Positions 1 to 10,509 of a stretch of DNA of 64,000 nucleotides are shown here, piece by piece (position 1 is the stretch's first letter; the number at the start of each line of letters is the position of its first letter). The position numbers were made by a program, and so were the translations under genes. The DNA lies in the NCBI GenBank assembly GCA_028386065.3, contig JAKUCV010001068.1, forward strand, positions 407,563-471,562, given 5' to 3'. Below the pieces are notes generated by a model, which was not told where the DNA came from, ran no database searches, and worked only from the letters and a program-made list of their open reading frames with translations. This stretch comes from Turnera subulata (lineage: Eukaryota; Streptophyta; Magnoliopsida; Malpighiales; Passifloraceae).

Positions 1-93
1 CCAATTTCCAATTTTATCTTTCCGGGCCCCGTCACGGATAAACTAGTGGTCAAACCTGGTTATCAACACATTCCGGGTGCCAGACCAAATCCA

Positions 94-477
94 GGGATCG
101 ACATCCCAAAAATACGAACCCAGGGATAAACATCCCAAAAATATATCACGGGATAGACATCCCAGGCATAGACATGCCAAGCATAGACATGCTTATCAAG
201 TAACCCAGGTCAAGGCCACCACGAAACAGTTTTCTAACCATCGAGTCGTACCACTACCTATCACGCGACAATTATATTACGGTCGTTAAAATCAAATAAC
301 AGGGATCGACATCCCTAACCAGGATACCGGGATAGACATCCCTATCCAAAATCCAAGGATCGACATCCTTGTCACTATTCATTATTAATTCCATTTACTT
401 ATTCCAAACGACACAGAAAATCGATACGGGGATAAACATCCCAAAAATACCAAACAAGCACCGGGATAGACATCCCG
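94..477. repeat. Array of ~10 short hairpins (GGGAT-nnnn-ATCCC type) in the LTR
   Basis: Ten copies of a 14-16 nt inverted repeat with a 4-nt loop occur at 94, 123, 150, 165, 179, 301, 329, 355, 429 and 462. Stems differ but stay paired: GGGAT/ATCCC, AAGGAT/ATCCTT (355), AAGCAT/ATGCTT (179), GGCAT/ATGCC (165), CGGGAT/ATCCCG (462). Loops are CGAC, AAAC or AGAC. The opposite-oriented LTR has the matching array at 5512-5893. Confidence 0.85.
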
Positions 478-1807
478 TGCCAAAACACAACAAAAGCACA
501 ACATCCAACAATGCAACAACACCAAACACAATAACCGAGTAATAAGGCACATATTGAAGGAAATCCATCCTCACCTTGGCCGATTACTCAACTCCGGAAA
601 CTATGACCGGTCCGACGCCGGCTCCTCGGGAAACTGCCCGATATCCAAACCTATACAACAAAATCATACATACACATAAATGCACATATTCGGTATACTA
701 TGATGCCTCTACTGCGAAATATACCCATCCCGATTCTTATCTGATATTATTATCTTTTATCGAAAATAATTAACCATACGTATTTCCGAATATAATTTCG
801 GTACCATACTTAATTAAAACTCTCTTTAAAATATATTTCCATAAAATAATTATAATTTCCCAAAATAATAATTATTATAATTTTCCAGAAAAAATAATAA
901 CCTATTTATAATTTTCAGTAAATATATATAGTATTTATCTTTTCTAAATATATATACAATTTAATTTCCAACAAAATATAATTACTTTTAATTTACAAAA
1001 TACATATTCATATACATACACCAAAATCATAATTTTCCAGACTAAATAATATACATATAAATTTTCCAGAAATTATTTATATGGTATTTATATTTTTTTC
1101 CAATTTAATAATAGTTTCCAAAACAAAACTTAATTATTTAACTAAGTAAATATATTTATATTTTCACAAAAATACCAGAATCAAATCGTCCATATTTTTC
1201 TCAAAATAACTATATATTTTTTTCAAAATTGAATATCAGATTATTAATAAATAGATATATATATATAAAAATTGTTTTTTTTTAAATTAAATGGACTGGG
1301 CCGAACTATACAGCCCATGGCCAAGCCCAGGTCCAAGGACCAGGCCATGGCTGCAAGCCCAACACACAGCCCAAGTGAATAGTACCGGCCCGAAGTCAAA
1401 CCCAACATGCACAGCCCATTAACCCAGACTGAAACCCGCGACCCGGAAAACACACGGGTCAACGGATCCGGATGCTCACCTCGGGTTGACGGCTGAGACG
1501 GCGGTGGAAGGCGCGAGGAAGGAAGGCGAACGAGGCAGGGCGTGCGGCGGGTGAAGGCGACTCCCTGGGCAGTGGAACGGCGGCGCGAGGCGGCACGGCG
1601 ACTGAGAAGAGGCGCGGGTAGCTGGATCCGCGGGTTTCGCCGCCGGGTCGACGGCTCCCACAGGCGCGTCTCGCGGCGGAATGGAGCGGTGGAGGTGCGG
1701 TTCAGGTCGCGTCGGTGTGGCGGTCCTGTCGGCGGCGGTGGTGAGACGAGACACGGCCCGGAGCTCCACTCGGTGAACAGTGACGAGGAGAGGCCGGGGG
1801 CTGACGT

Positions 1808-2130
1808 GAACAGTGCACTCTTTTTTTTCCTTTTTTTCTGAATTTTCAGTATTTTCACTTCTTTTTTTCTATTTTATTCTTTCTTTTTTTTTTTCTTTCT
1901 GATTTCCTTCTTTTTATTTTTTTTTTCCCTCTTCTTCTTTTTTTTCCTTATTTTCTTCCTTTCTTTTTTTCTGATTTCGTTTCTTTTTTTTTTCTTTTCG
2001 TTTTTTTTTCTATTTTTTTCTTTTTCTTTTCTTTTTTTTCCTCTCCTTTTCTTTTTCCTCTCCTTTTCTTTTTCTCTCTTTTTCTCTCTTTCTTTTTTTC
2101 TTCTCCTTTCTCTCCCGGTTCCTTCTTCCT
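1808..2130. repeat. Polypyrimidine tract inside the LTR
   Basis: About 320 bp of almost pure C and T on plus, matching the purine tract at ~3826-4083 of the inverted LTR. A Lys/Glu/Arg-rich minus reading frame across it is a composition artefact. Confidence 0.8.
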
Positions 2131-2468
2131 CTGATTCTTTTATAGACTGAATTTCACTATTTAACATGTGAAACTCAAATAATTCAATCCGTCCATATTA
2201 CGGGCGAGTCCGATCCGGACCAGAAAATAACTGATACCCCCTTAGTTATTTTCCGGTGTGATTTTCCGAGAAATTCCGAAACCCGAAAAATACCAACTTA
2301 GTTCCGAAAAATCCACGGGAAAATCACGAGCGCGGGAAAACCTTCGATTTCGAAAAACGACTCCCGATTTACCTTGAATTAATTACCCAAGATTAATTCA
2401 ACAGTAAATCACGGTAAATAGACTTTTACAGTCCGGTAAAAATCCAAAATTTTACCCAGGCTGTTACA

Positions 2469-3497
2469 TTTTACACCCAAGAGGTCTTATTTTTTACACC
2501 CACAGAGTCTTCTCCTTTTTTATATGTATATATAACAACCCTAGCAATTTCTTGCTTTTAAAATGTTATTTTTTGAAGCTAGGGTGAAATCAACGCAGGA
2601 TTAGTAGTTTGAAAATAAAATTGCAAGATATGCTATATATGAACTTTCTATCGCATGATAAGTTTCATTGTAAGGTAGTACTGAAAAATTCTTATTGGAA
2701 AATATATGCTCTTCTTATCATCGAACTATGGTAATTAATTAAAAGAGGAGTAGCCATAATAAATATTAAAAAGGAGGGGCTAAGGTCAGCAAGATATATG
2801 CCCAAGTTTTCTAGAAGGCGGTCTTGTTAATAAGACCTTGGTTTTCTAAAAAGGTCTTGTCCTTGATTTTTTTTTTTTTAAGGAGTATTGTAAACAAAAC
2901 CTTAATCTAAATGGAGCTCTTGTAAACAAGACTTTGATTTAAAAGGGAGGTTTTGTAAACAAGTCCTTAATTCAAGAAGGCAGGACTGGTTAACAAGACC
3001 TTGATTCAAGAAGGAAGTTTTGTAAATAAGACTTTGATTTGAGAAGGTATCTTGTTAACAAGACCATGGGTATAAAAAATAAGACCTTGAGACGAAGGTG
3101 TTGAAAATAAACCTTTGGATGAGGGTGTAAAAAAAAGACCCTTGGTTGAGGTCGCAAAACATAGACCAGTATGAAAAGGATGTAAAAAATAAATCCTGAG
3201 ATGAGGGTTTAAAGAGTAGAAAAGAGGGTGTTAAACATAAACCCCCTATCCAACGATATATAAAATAAACATTATATTTGGGTGTAAAAAATATAATTGA
3301 TAAACCCTTTCATTCAGGTGTAAAAGGTAAACCCTTAAATGAGGGTGTAAAACTGAAATCCTTAAATACGGGAGTATAAAATAAACCCTTGAATTAAGGA
3401 GTATAAAGTAAACCTTTAGGTAAACCTTTAGATGAAGGAATATAACTTAAGCTTTGAATTAAGGAGTACAAGGTTGAAAATCTTTATATATGGGTAT
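2469..3497. repeat. Spacer of degenerate ~28-33 bp tandem repeats
   Basis: From ~2800 the sequence repeats a loose unit of the form 'gtaaacaagaccttgattcaag' or 'gggtgtaaaaataaaccctt' with many substitutions. The same repeats resume after the solo LTR at 6496. The stretch 2469-2800 is AT-rich with no recognisable gene. Bases 3493-3497 (GGTAT) are the left target-site duplicate of the solo LTR. Confidence 0.7.
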
Positions 3498-3825
3498 TGT
3501 AACAGCCCGGGTAAAAATTTGAATTTTTACCGGGAATGTAAAAGTGATTATACAGTGATTTACCGAATGAATTAATCTTGGGTAATTAATTCAAGGTAAA
3601 TCGGGCGTCGTTTTTCGAAACCAAGTCTTTTCCCGCGCTTGAAATTTTTCTGTGGATTTTACGGACCAAAGTTGGTATTTTTCGGGTCCCGGAATCTTCG
3701 GAAAATCACACCGGAAAATAACTAAGGGGGTATCAGTTATTTTCTGGTCCGGACCGGACTCGCTCCATAATGCAGACAAGCTGCATTATTGAAGGATTCA
3801 CAGGTGGCACAGTGTTTCATCGTTA

Positions 3826-4083
3826 TAAAAAGGAAGCAGGAGAAGAGAGGAAGAGGAGAAGAAAAAGAAAAAGAGAGAAAAGAAGAGAAGAAAAAAAAAA
3901 GAGAAAAAGAGAAAGAAAAAAAAGAGAGAAAAAAGAAGAGAAAACCGGAAAAATCGAGAGGAAAAAAAAGAAGGAAAAAAAAGGGAGAAAAGGAAAAAAA
4001 TAAAAAACAGAAAATGAAAAAAAAAAGAGAAGAGAAGGAAAATAGAAAAAAAAAGAAAAGAAAGAAAGAAAGAAAAAAAGGCC
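3826..4083. repeat. Polypurine tract inside the solo LTR
   Basis: About 250 bp of almost pure A and G. It produces Lys/Glu/Arg-rich reading frames on plus and Phe/Ser-rich ones on minus; none is a credible protein. A triplex-prone stretch by composition. Confidence 0.8.
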
Positions 4084-5511
4084 GGTAACAGTGCGTCACC
4101 TCTCCCCCCTTGGTCACTGTTCACGCGGAATGCCTCCGCGCCGCTGCACGTGACACCACCCTCGCCATCGTCTTCCTCGTGCCGTCGCCGACTGAACGCC
4201 GCCCTTCCCGTCGCCTTCCGCCGCCTGACGCGCCTGTGGGAGCCGTTGACCCGCGACAGAACCAGCGGATCCGCCATCCCTTTGCTCGCGTCGCACGAGC
4301 CACCACCGCCGCGTCGCCAACCCAGCAGCTGCGCCTCGCAGTCGCCACTTGTCTTCCTGCCCCGCTCGTCCTCGCCCGTCCCTGCCGCTCGCCGTGCCGC
4401 CGTCTCCTACCCGGCACCTCGACCCGTTACTGCCAAGGTGAGTACCCGACTCACAAACGGGTTGGAGAAGGGTTGGACCCTACTGTCGGGCTGCCTCGCG
4501 GGCCTGGGCAGTTGGGCCTCACCTGTTGGGCTGTTCTGGTTCTGGGCTGGGCATGGGCTCACTGTTTATGGCCCAGTCCAGTTTAAAAAAAAAAGAAATA
4601 ATAATATATATAAATACATGATTATATTCTGAAAAAAAAAACGAAAAGGGATAATTTTTCTGGAAATATATATATAACATAGTTAATATTTCTGAAATAT
4701 ATATAATTATGTTGATTTATAATTGTTGGAAAAGTATTTTGTCTTTAGAAAATAAAAATGTATATATATTAAATTATATTTATTTTCGGAGTAAGTTTTT
4801 ATGATTATATATCTTCTGGAAAATAACATATATAGCATATGATATATATTTTTGATAAATAATAATATTTGGTAATTATATTATGATAAATAGTTTTATT
4901 AAAAAAATAATATTTTGGAAAATATATATGCAAACTTATAAATTGTATTTATTTTCAGAAAAATGAGTTATATAGTTATATTCACTGGAAAATGTTTCCC
5001 CCCCAAAAAAATAATAATATTTAGTAATTATATTTTGGCAAGAAATATATTTTATGGAAATAATTTCGGGAAAAATACATATTTATGATGAAATTTCTAG
5101 AAAAATTATGTTGTTACTAATTTTGGAAGACAAAGCACAATTATTCTATAAAAATATTTAAAGGAAAATTTTAATTAAAGTATGGTACCGAAATTATATT
5201 CGGATATACGTACGGAATAATATTTTCGGTAAAAGATGATAATAAAGGATATGAACCGGGATGGGTTATTTCGCAGTTTTGGCATCATAGCATACCGATT
5301 ATGTGTATTTATGTGAACATGTTGTTTTGCTGTATAGGTTTGGATATCGGGCAGTTTCCCGAGGAGCCGGCGTCGGACCGGTCATTGTTGCCGGAGTTGA
5401 GTAATCGACCAAGGTGAGGATGGATTTCCTTCAATATGTGCCTGTATTACTCAATTATTGTGTTTAATGATTGTTGCACTGTTGGTTGATGTATTTGCTG
5501 TGGTATGTTTC

Positions 5512-5893
5512 AGGATGTTTATCCCAGTGTCCTGATTATTTTTGGGATGTTTATCCCCCTACGTCGAGTTTTTGGATGTTTATCTTGCGTCTTTTGGTAT
5601 AAGAATAATGAATTAAATAATAAATTGTGATAAGGATGTCGATCCTTGATTTTGGATAGGGATGTCTATCCCGGTATTTTGGTTAGGGATGTTGATCCCT
5701 GTGATTTGGTTTTGAATGATGATAATATAATGGTCACGTGATGAGTAGAGGTACGACTCGATGGTTTAAGACTGTTTTGTGGTGGCCATGACCTGGGTTA
5801 CTTGTGATAAGCATGTCTATGCTTGGGATGTCTATCCCGTGATTATATTTGGGATGTCTATCCCTGGATTCTTATTTTTGGGATGTCGATCCT
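5512..5893. repeat. Hairpin array in the solo LTR, counterpart of 94-477
   Basis: About ten short inverted repeats: paired copies at 5544, 5632 (AAGGAT/ATCCTT), 5658, 5685 (AGGGAT/ATCCCT), 5809 (AAGCAT/ATGCTT), 5825, 5851 and 5880, plus weaker copies near 5512 and 5573. Loops are GTCT, GTCG, GTTG or GTTT. Stem changes are mostly compensatory. Confidence 0.85.
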
Positions 5894-6130
5894 TGGGTTC
5901 TCTTGGATTTGGTCTGGCACCCGAAATATATTGAGAACCAGGTCTGACCACTAGCTTGTCCGTGACGGGGCCCGGAAAAGATAAAATTGGATATCAGAAT
6001 TTTATTTGAGTCTTGTTGGTCTTGGGCCAGCTTTGGGTCGAGTCTTTTGGATTAGTTTATTTTGGCTGTTTTTACCTGTTTTTGACCTTGAGTAATTATA
6101 GTGTTGCATATTGATTGTCTATCCTTCGTT

Positions 6131-6179
6131 GGTGAGCACTTCGGACTCACCCCTCACCTGCGGGCTTTCATCCCGTAGG
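6131..6179 (+). other. Two adjacent conserved hairpins near the LTR 3' end
   Basis: Hairpin A pairs GGTGAG (6131-6136) with CTCACC (6146-6151). Hairpin B pairs CCTGCGGG (6157-6164) with CCCGTAGG (6172-6179), including one G-T wobble. In the diverged LTR at 21710-24412, hairpin A is identical (24060-24080). Hairpin B there has a different stem that still pairs (24087-24107). Confidence 0.7.
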
Positions 6180-6495
6180 AAGGATTATTTGTGGTACAGG
6201 GTTGGTGCATTCCAGACAGGCTGCGGCGTTATCCCTTGGACAGGACTTGGATCCATAGTTTGCATCATGTGTCGCATACAGTGTCTTTGTGAGTTATTAA
6301 ATCTTCCGCTGTGCTATTTATTGTTATTGTTGGGCCATTGGGCCGGTTATGACGTTATTGTTGCTTTTATTTTGGGCTGTTGAGCCCGAGCTTCTGTTGT
6401 ATACACTGTATGCTGGGCTTAGTTTGGTTGGGTCGTCACAGTTCCGACACGTGTTTACTGTGTACGGTAAATACGGGTCGGGGCATTTCAGGTAT

Positions 6496-6990
6496 AGAAG
6501 GTTTTAAGGAGTAGAATATAAATCTTTGAATTAAGGAGTACAAGATAACCTTTAAATATTAGAGTACAAGGTAAATCTTTATATATAGGTATAGAAGGTA
6601 AACCTTTAAATTAAGGAGTACAAGATAAATCTTTGAAAAGGCAGTATAAGGTAAAGTATTAAATAAGGGAGTAAGCAAAAAGGTACAAAAATAGAATATC
6701 CTAACTTTTTTTTTGCCGATTTAGACTTTGTTATTATTGTTTAAATTTTCTTTTTTGTTACCACAATATATCACAAGAAGCGTGACATGTCACAAAAATC
6801 GTGACTTAAGCCCCATGTTTCACTTTTTTCTTTTTGTTAGAAAGAGTAAATCGATAAGTAGACTCTATTTGTGGGAAGAAAAGAGTAAAAACTATTTAAT
6901 GGTAGAGAAGAACCTACAATGCTTCCAATATTGAGCCACATTGGATTCTCCATATTTCATGTATGGGGAGTAATTTTTCAGCTCTTGAAT
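6496..6990. repeat. Continuation of degenerate tandem repeats, then gene-less AT-rich DNA
   Basis: Repeats of the 2800-3492 type continue to about 6680 ('ttaaggagtacaag' motifs), showing that the solo LTR inserted into the array. No recognisable gene, RNA or element boundary is seen in 6690-6990. Confidence 0.6.
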
Positions 6991-6991
6991 T

Positions 6992-7710
6992 TCACGCGTT
7001 TCTTCTTTTGTGAATTTTAGTGTTCCCTCCTTGTTGATTATTCCATCTAACTGGGGCTTTGTTAAAAGTTAGTGCCTCCTCCACATTAATCTGTTTAACA
7101 ATTTCTGCCATAAGATCATCTTCATTTTCAAGGCCTTTGGCAGTTAATGCCTTCTTCAAATCCATCTTGGTGGTTGTCGTTATTAGCGTATGTGTATGGT
7201 TTGACTCCTCTGATTTTTGTTTTATCAACATGAGGGCTAATGGAGTCTTCTTGGTCTTTTTTTTTTTTTCCTGAAGAAGTGGGTCAAAAATTAATCACTA
7301 AGCTCTTTTAAACTCCCTATGCATTTGGGTGTCAGTGCCATATACCAGTCCCTAGCTGACTGGATCAAGGTGGTGTGAAAAGCTTTACGTAGGACAACAT
7401 CCGAATAACCATACATTCCCATCATCCCTATGTACTACTGAAGATGGTCTCTAAGGTCTGTATTATCACTGTAGTTTTCAGTAGAGGGGGCTTTGTATTT
7501 CTCTGGTACTGGAGCAAGTCAGACGACATCTTTCAGTGGGAGCAAGTCCCAGGTTATAGTCTCAGGACTTGGCTGATTTATAGAGGTCTTACTTATTAGA
7601 GCTCTTTTGGTACCACCACCAACGGTGGGTGTTGTTGGAGTACCTTTGGTTCCATCACCTTGGGATGTGGATTCGGTGGTAACATCCAATTGTTTATATT
7701 GAGAAGACAT
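6992..7710 (-). pseudogene. Decayed gag of a Tat/Retand-like Gypsy element
   Basis: Reading minus from ATG 7710, a Ser/Thr/Gly-rich N-terminus (~63 codons) runs to a stop at 7519. The same frame then resumes with a recognisable Retrotrans_gag core. Visible motifs are PEKYKAPSTENY, DLRDHL, KAFHTTL, ARDWYMAL and SLKELS followed by FLTHFF, which is the A-x-x-W-Y ... F-x-x-H-F pattern of this domain. At least three in-frame stops and a later frameshift (remnants to ~6992) make it a pseudogene. It lies just downstream (on minus) of a PBS-like TTTGGCGCC and an LTR-like region, as expected for a 5' LTR-PBS-gag order. No protease, RT or integrase is found. Family assignment rests on motifs and the PBS. 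Confidence 0.7.
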
Positions 7711-7722
7711 GATTTTTTGTCC

Positions 7723-7745
7723 AGGTTCCCACAGACGGCGCCAAA
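7723..7745 (-). other. Primer-binding-site-like TTTGGCGCCGTCTGTGGGAA
   Basis: On minus, TTTGGCGCCGTCTGTGG directly follows the LTR-like end ...GATTTATCA and precedes the gag ATG at 7710. TGGCGCC-type sequences are typical PBS starts of plant Tat/Athila-type Gypsy elements. Confidence 0.6.
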
Positions 7746-8282
7746 TGATAAATCGGAGATTTACCTAACTATAAAAGGTCTATATATGGTAAGGTCTTTG
7801 TGGTGCAAAGCCTGCAAAATAGGAAGACAAAAGGACACCAGAGGTGTTCAGGGTGTGTGACCCCAGAGGCCCTCTGATGCCTAAGTCAGAACTAAACTCT
7901 CTTTAGTAAGTAATAAGATAGAGGAGATTCATTAGTCTTCTTTTGCGTACCTTTATCTAGGCTATTTATAGAAGATTGGAGGTTTTTCGTGTAGACCTAC
8001 ACCTCAGGGTCTTGGTATGGACTTGCTTTTTAGGGTGTAGACTTAGACCTCAGGATCTTGATTTGGACCTAGACCTCAGGGAGTAGACCTGGACCTCAGG
8101 ATCTTAATGTGGACTTAGACCTCAAGGTGTAGACCTGGACCTCAAGATTTTAGTATAGACGTGGATTCTAAGGTCTTTATGTAGATTTGGACCTCAGGAT
8201 CTTATTTAGGCCTTTTCAAGCAATAATTGATTATTTTATATATATATATATCACCACCTAATCCACCTAATCCGTGTGTAAC
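7746..8282 (-). mobile_element. Probable LTR of the Tat/Retand-like element
   Basis: It is bounded at the PBS side by TGATAAATC (7746). At the far side a candidate terminus is TGTTACACACGG, read on minus from 8282. It includes a stretch like plant Tat-type U5 ('cctctgatgcctaagtcag', 7870-7890). It also holds a tandem array of ~28-30 bp units with 'ggacctcaggatctt' (about 7985-8215). No second LTR or TSD was found, so the outer border is inferred. Confidence 0.5.
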
Positions 8283-8913
8283 ACGAAAAAGAAAAAGAGG
8301 TGACTAGTTAATTATTTAAAATCGAGACAAAAAAGAAAAATCATAGTGCAAAGACTCATTGTATAAATTAATTCAGTTAGAGCATTAGAGATAGTTTTCC
8401 ATTTTGGGCCACGTGGACTTGGCACGGTTTCTAACCTAATTGGAACAAGTTGTATGTAATTTTAGGCTTAATCAATTAGGAATGGACTATTGTATCAGGT
8501 ATGGTCTATAACAAATGAATGGGCCTTGGGGCCTGTCCCGACACATTTTCATGTTCAAATTGCATCTTTAATTTATTAATGAAAGGCTTTAGGTTAGGTC
8601 AAATTGCATTTTCCTGGTACTTAATTATTTGACCCCGGCCCGCGTTAGGTTTTTTTAAAAAAACCTGTGCAACAAACAAACAAAGACTCACCCACCGTCC
8701 TTTTCTAAGCACATAAAATGGTACAGTACTACTGGAAAATGCGTTGGTTTCCATGTAATTGTAATCCATGGCATTTTTTTTTGAACCTTCCGTGTACTTT
8801 GCTTTCATAATTTGTCGCGTATGTTTACACTTGTCCCATATTTCTCACGTGCATTTCTTTTCTTTGGTAGTGCGTCTAGTTAGTTCTCTGCATCTTCTTC
8901 CTTCACCGACGCT
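8283..8913. other. Intergenic DNA, no gene seen
   Basis: AT-rich, with no recognisable coding region, RNA gene or element terminus. Its right end serves as upstream region of the small gene at 9067. Confidence 0.5.
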
Positions 8914-8920
8914 TATAAAA
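8914..8920 (+). promoter_or_regulatory. TATA box (TATAAAA) of the small gene
   Basis: TATAAAA lies ~150 bp upstream of the ATG at 9067, leaving room for a CA-rich 5' leader of roughly 120 nt, a plausible plant core promoter. Confidence 0.45.
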
Positions 8921-9066
8921 TGCCACCACCACTTGGTCCCTCCCTCTTCGCATTGCAAACCAAACTCAAGCCACTACCTGCAATTCACTTCCCCATATAT
9001 ATAATTTAGCTCCCTTTCTTGCAACAACCACTCCAGAGAAGTGATATAAGCACAGGTAGCTAGCAA

Positions 9067-9255
9067 ATGGCAATTCTTGGAGCAAGTGTTCCCCGTTCTG
9101 CAATTGGCAAGAAGAAGGTGAAACCTAATTTGAATTCCTGGATGGAGGTAGCACCTGCCCTGTTCGTTTCTTTTGGCAAGACATCCAATTCTCCTGCTCT
9201 GGAGACCATCAAAGAGGAGGAAGCGCCTGAGGATAATAAGGAAGATGATTCTTAG
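9067..9255 (+). CDS. Small uncharacterised plant protein, 62 residues
   Basis: A complete intronless frame from ATG 9067 (context GCAAATGGC, favourable for plants) to TAG. I do not recognise the family. The protein has a short neutral start (MAILGASVPRS), a basic patch KKKVKP (residues 15-20), a central NSWMEVAPALFVSF segment (23-36), and a strongly acidic tail from residue 48 rich in Glu and Asp. There is no membrane segment or obvious signal peptide. Gene-like codon composition, a TATA box ~150 bp upstream and a compositionally distinct leader support a real gene rather than chance. It lies between transposon debris on both sides. Function is unknown; it could also be a non-functional relic. 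Confidence 0.5.
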   Translation: MAILGASVPRSAIGKKKVKPNLNSWMEVAPALFVSFGKTSNSPALETIKEEEAPEDNKEDDS

Positions 9256-9660
9256 AACTTGGGGAATGCCTTTTCCCTTCTAACTGACTCGGTCTTTGTC
9301 TGAAAGTGGATGACCCACCAATATATATTCGTGTAATAGATAGTTAAATTTTTGATATATCCCGTGACAAATTATTCTCTACATGTAGATCTTCCTTTCT
9401 TCTTTTTTCTGACAATCTCGATCCAGATCTTCTTGCTTCCAATTTCTTTCTTTTGCACTTTTGGACAACGAAAATCTACTTTGGGTCTAATGCTATCTAT
9501 CGGTTTTGCTCTACGGTTACTGCATTTCCAGCGTCCTCTGAAGTCTGAAGTCTGAGCATTACAGCCTATAATATAACGAGTAGTCACAGCCTAAATAGGA
9601 CGACCCATATTTACAGTAACGAGTACTCTCACACAAAACATGCCCTTGTGTTTTGCACAT
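9256..9660. other. 3' flank of the small gene, nothing else seen
   Basis: AT-rich sequence with no further coding region or element terminus; probably the 3' untranslated region and intergenic DNA. Confidence 0.4.
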
Positions 9661-9699
9661 TTTTATGACGATGACAGCAGAGCTTTTTTATTTTTCTTT

Positions 9700-10120
9700 T
9701 TTGAACACCGAAAGTTAAACAAAGACTGAATTACAGAGATCATGCTGCAATTAAAACCGAGAGTGGCATTCGTGGCGCATTTACCCAGTGAGGAGGGTAC
9801 TGGCGCTTTAACGCACCCAATGTGAGCCACACCATTAGTATTTCTACAGATTTTGGTAAGAATTACATGATTAGAAGAAGAAAGAAGATCATGGATAGCC
9901 ACTGAAATTGACTTAATTTCCCAGTATGAAGAATGAGGGTGAAACACATCTTGAACAACCAAAGTGATATCTGTCTCAATACAGGCTTTTGCAAAGCCTC
10001 CTGCCTTAGCAAGGAGAGGGCCGACTCCTTAAGCCATCCATCCAAAAATACATTGAGAAACTTGTATATTCTTTTAGCCAAAAACTCAGTTTTCAATGGC
10101 ACCATATGCACAACAATCTT
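9700..10120 (-). pseudogene. LINE-derived RNase H fragment
   Basis: On minus, two overlapping frames together give a plant LINE-type RNase H domain (RVT_3). They read KACIETD, with the catalytic-type acidic residue, then LVVQDVFHPHSSYWEIKSI, then ending RNTNGVAHI. In intact copies this end reads like N-x-V-A-H-x-L-A. A frameshift near 9960 and loss of flanking domains make it a dead fragment. It is oriented opposite to the larger LINE at 10.5 kb, so it is a separate insertion. Confidence 0.65.
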
Positions 10121-10505
10121 TCAGTTCACTTTTTGAGCTTCTGAACCAAATTAATCTTGTAGTGTGCAACTAATTACCTTACAAATGTTGATTCCTCCGG
10201 TCACAAACATTCATACATCCTTAAATACTGTTTGGTATCAAATCCATTTATGAAGTGAATTCAATTCATCACTAATTTAAATTTATGGTAAAATCAATTT
10301 CTTTTCTGTTATGGTTTTACAGAAAGGAATTGAATTCAATTTTCTTTGAGATAAATCATATTTAAATTGATTATTAAAATTGACTAACTTACCTTTATTA
10401 TTATAAGCGCTATATATATATATCTATATATCTTCATAGATACAAAGTCTTTACTTTTTGTAATTAATTATATGATATTAATGAAGATATTCCATCAAGA
10501 AGATT
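10121..10505. other. AT-rich intergenic DNA
   Basis: No coding region seen. It contains near-palindromic 'gaattgaattc' patches at 10255-10345 that could belong to an old MITE, but no TIR or TSD could be fixed. Confidence 0.35.
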
Positions 10506-10509
10506 AAAC

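Larger units (their letters stand above)
1..2468 (-). mobile_element. Partial LTR of a Gypsy-like (Tekay-like) retrotransposon, cut by the left window edge
   Basis: This stretch is the reverse complement of 3498-~5993 over its whole length, with scattered differences. It therefore shows the first ~2.47 kb of the LTR in minus orientation. The LTR 5' end is the TGTAACAGCC terminus, read on minus at 2468. The remaining ~0.5 kb lies left of the window. Layout on minus, 5' to 3': terminus, polypurine tract, GC-rich untranslated leader (1300-1800), AT-rich part (800-1240), short hairpin array (94-477). Long reading frames here follow base composition and are not credible proteins. Whether it is a solo LTR or part of a full element cannot be told. 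Confidence 0.85.
3498..6490 (+). mobile_element. Solo LTR (2993 bp) of a Gypsy-like retrotransposon with TSD GGTAT
   Basis: It starts TGTAACAGCCCGGG and ends GGGGCATTTCA. Perfect 5-bp direct repeats GGTAT flank it at 3493-3497 and 6491-6495. No primer-binding site or coding region follows, so it is a solo LTR left by LTR-LTR recombination. Layout: terminus, purine tract (~3826-4083), GC-rich leader with a donor-like AAGGTGAGT (4436-4444), AT-rich core (4570-5220), hairpin array (5512-5893), paired hairpins (6131-6179). It shares family with 1-2468 (inverted) and 21710-24412 (more diverged). The TGTAAC...CA termini and the PBS/gag of the third copy suggest a Tekay/Del-like chromovirus; lineage is inferred. 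Confidence 0.88.

Noticed and set aside
94..477. CRISPR-like spaced repeats
   Set aside because: The repeats are 14-16 nt palindromes with irregular spacing inside a plant LTR; no cas genes and a eukaryotic context.
1244..2167. Long minus reading frames, including a Lys/Glu/Arg-rich protein
   Set aside because: They lie in the GC-rich leader and polypyrimidine tract of an LTR; composition explains them and there are no domains.
4436..4444. Splice donor AAGGTGAGT in the LTR as evidence for a host gene exon
   Set aside because: It lies in an LTR leader; no acceptor or downstream coding exon was found.
3737..4632. Several overlapping frames on both strands of the solo LTR
   Set aside because: They are produced by the purine tract and GC-rich leader; the sister LTR does not conserve them as protein.
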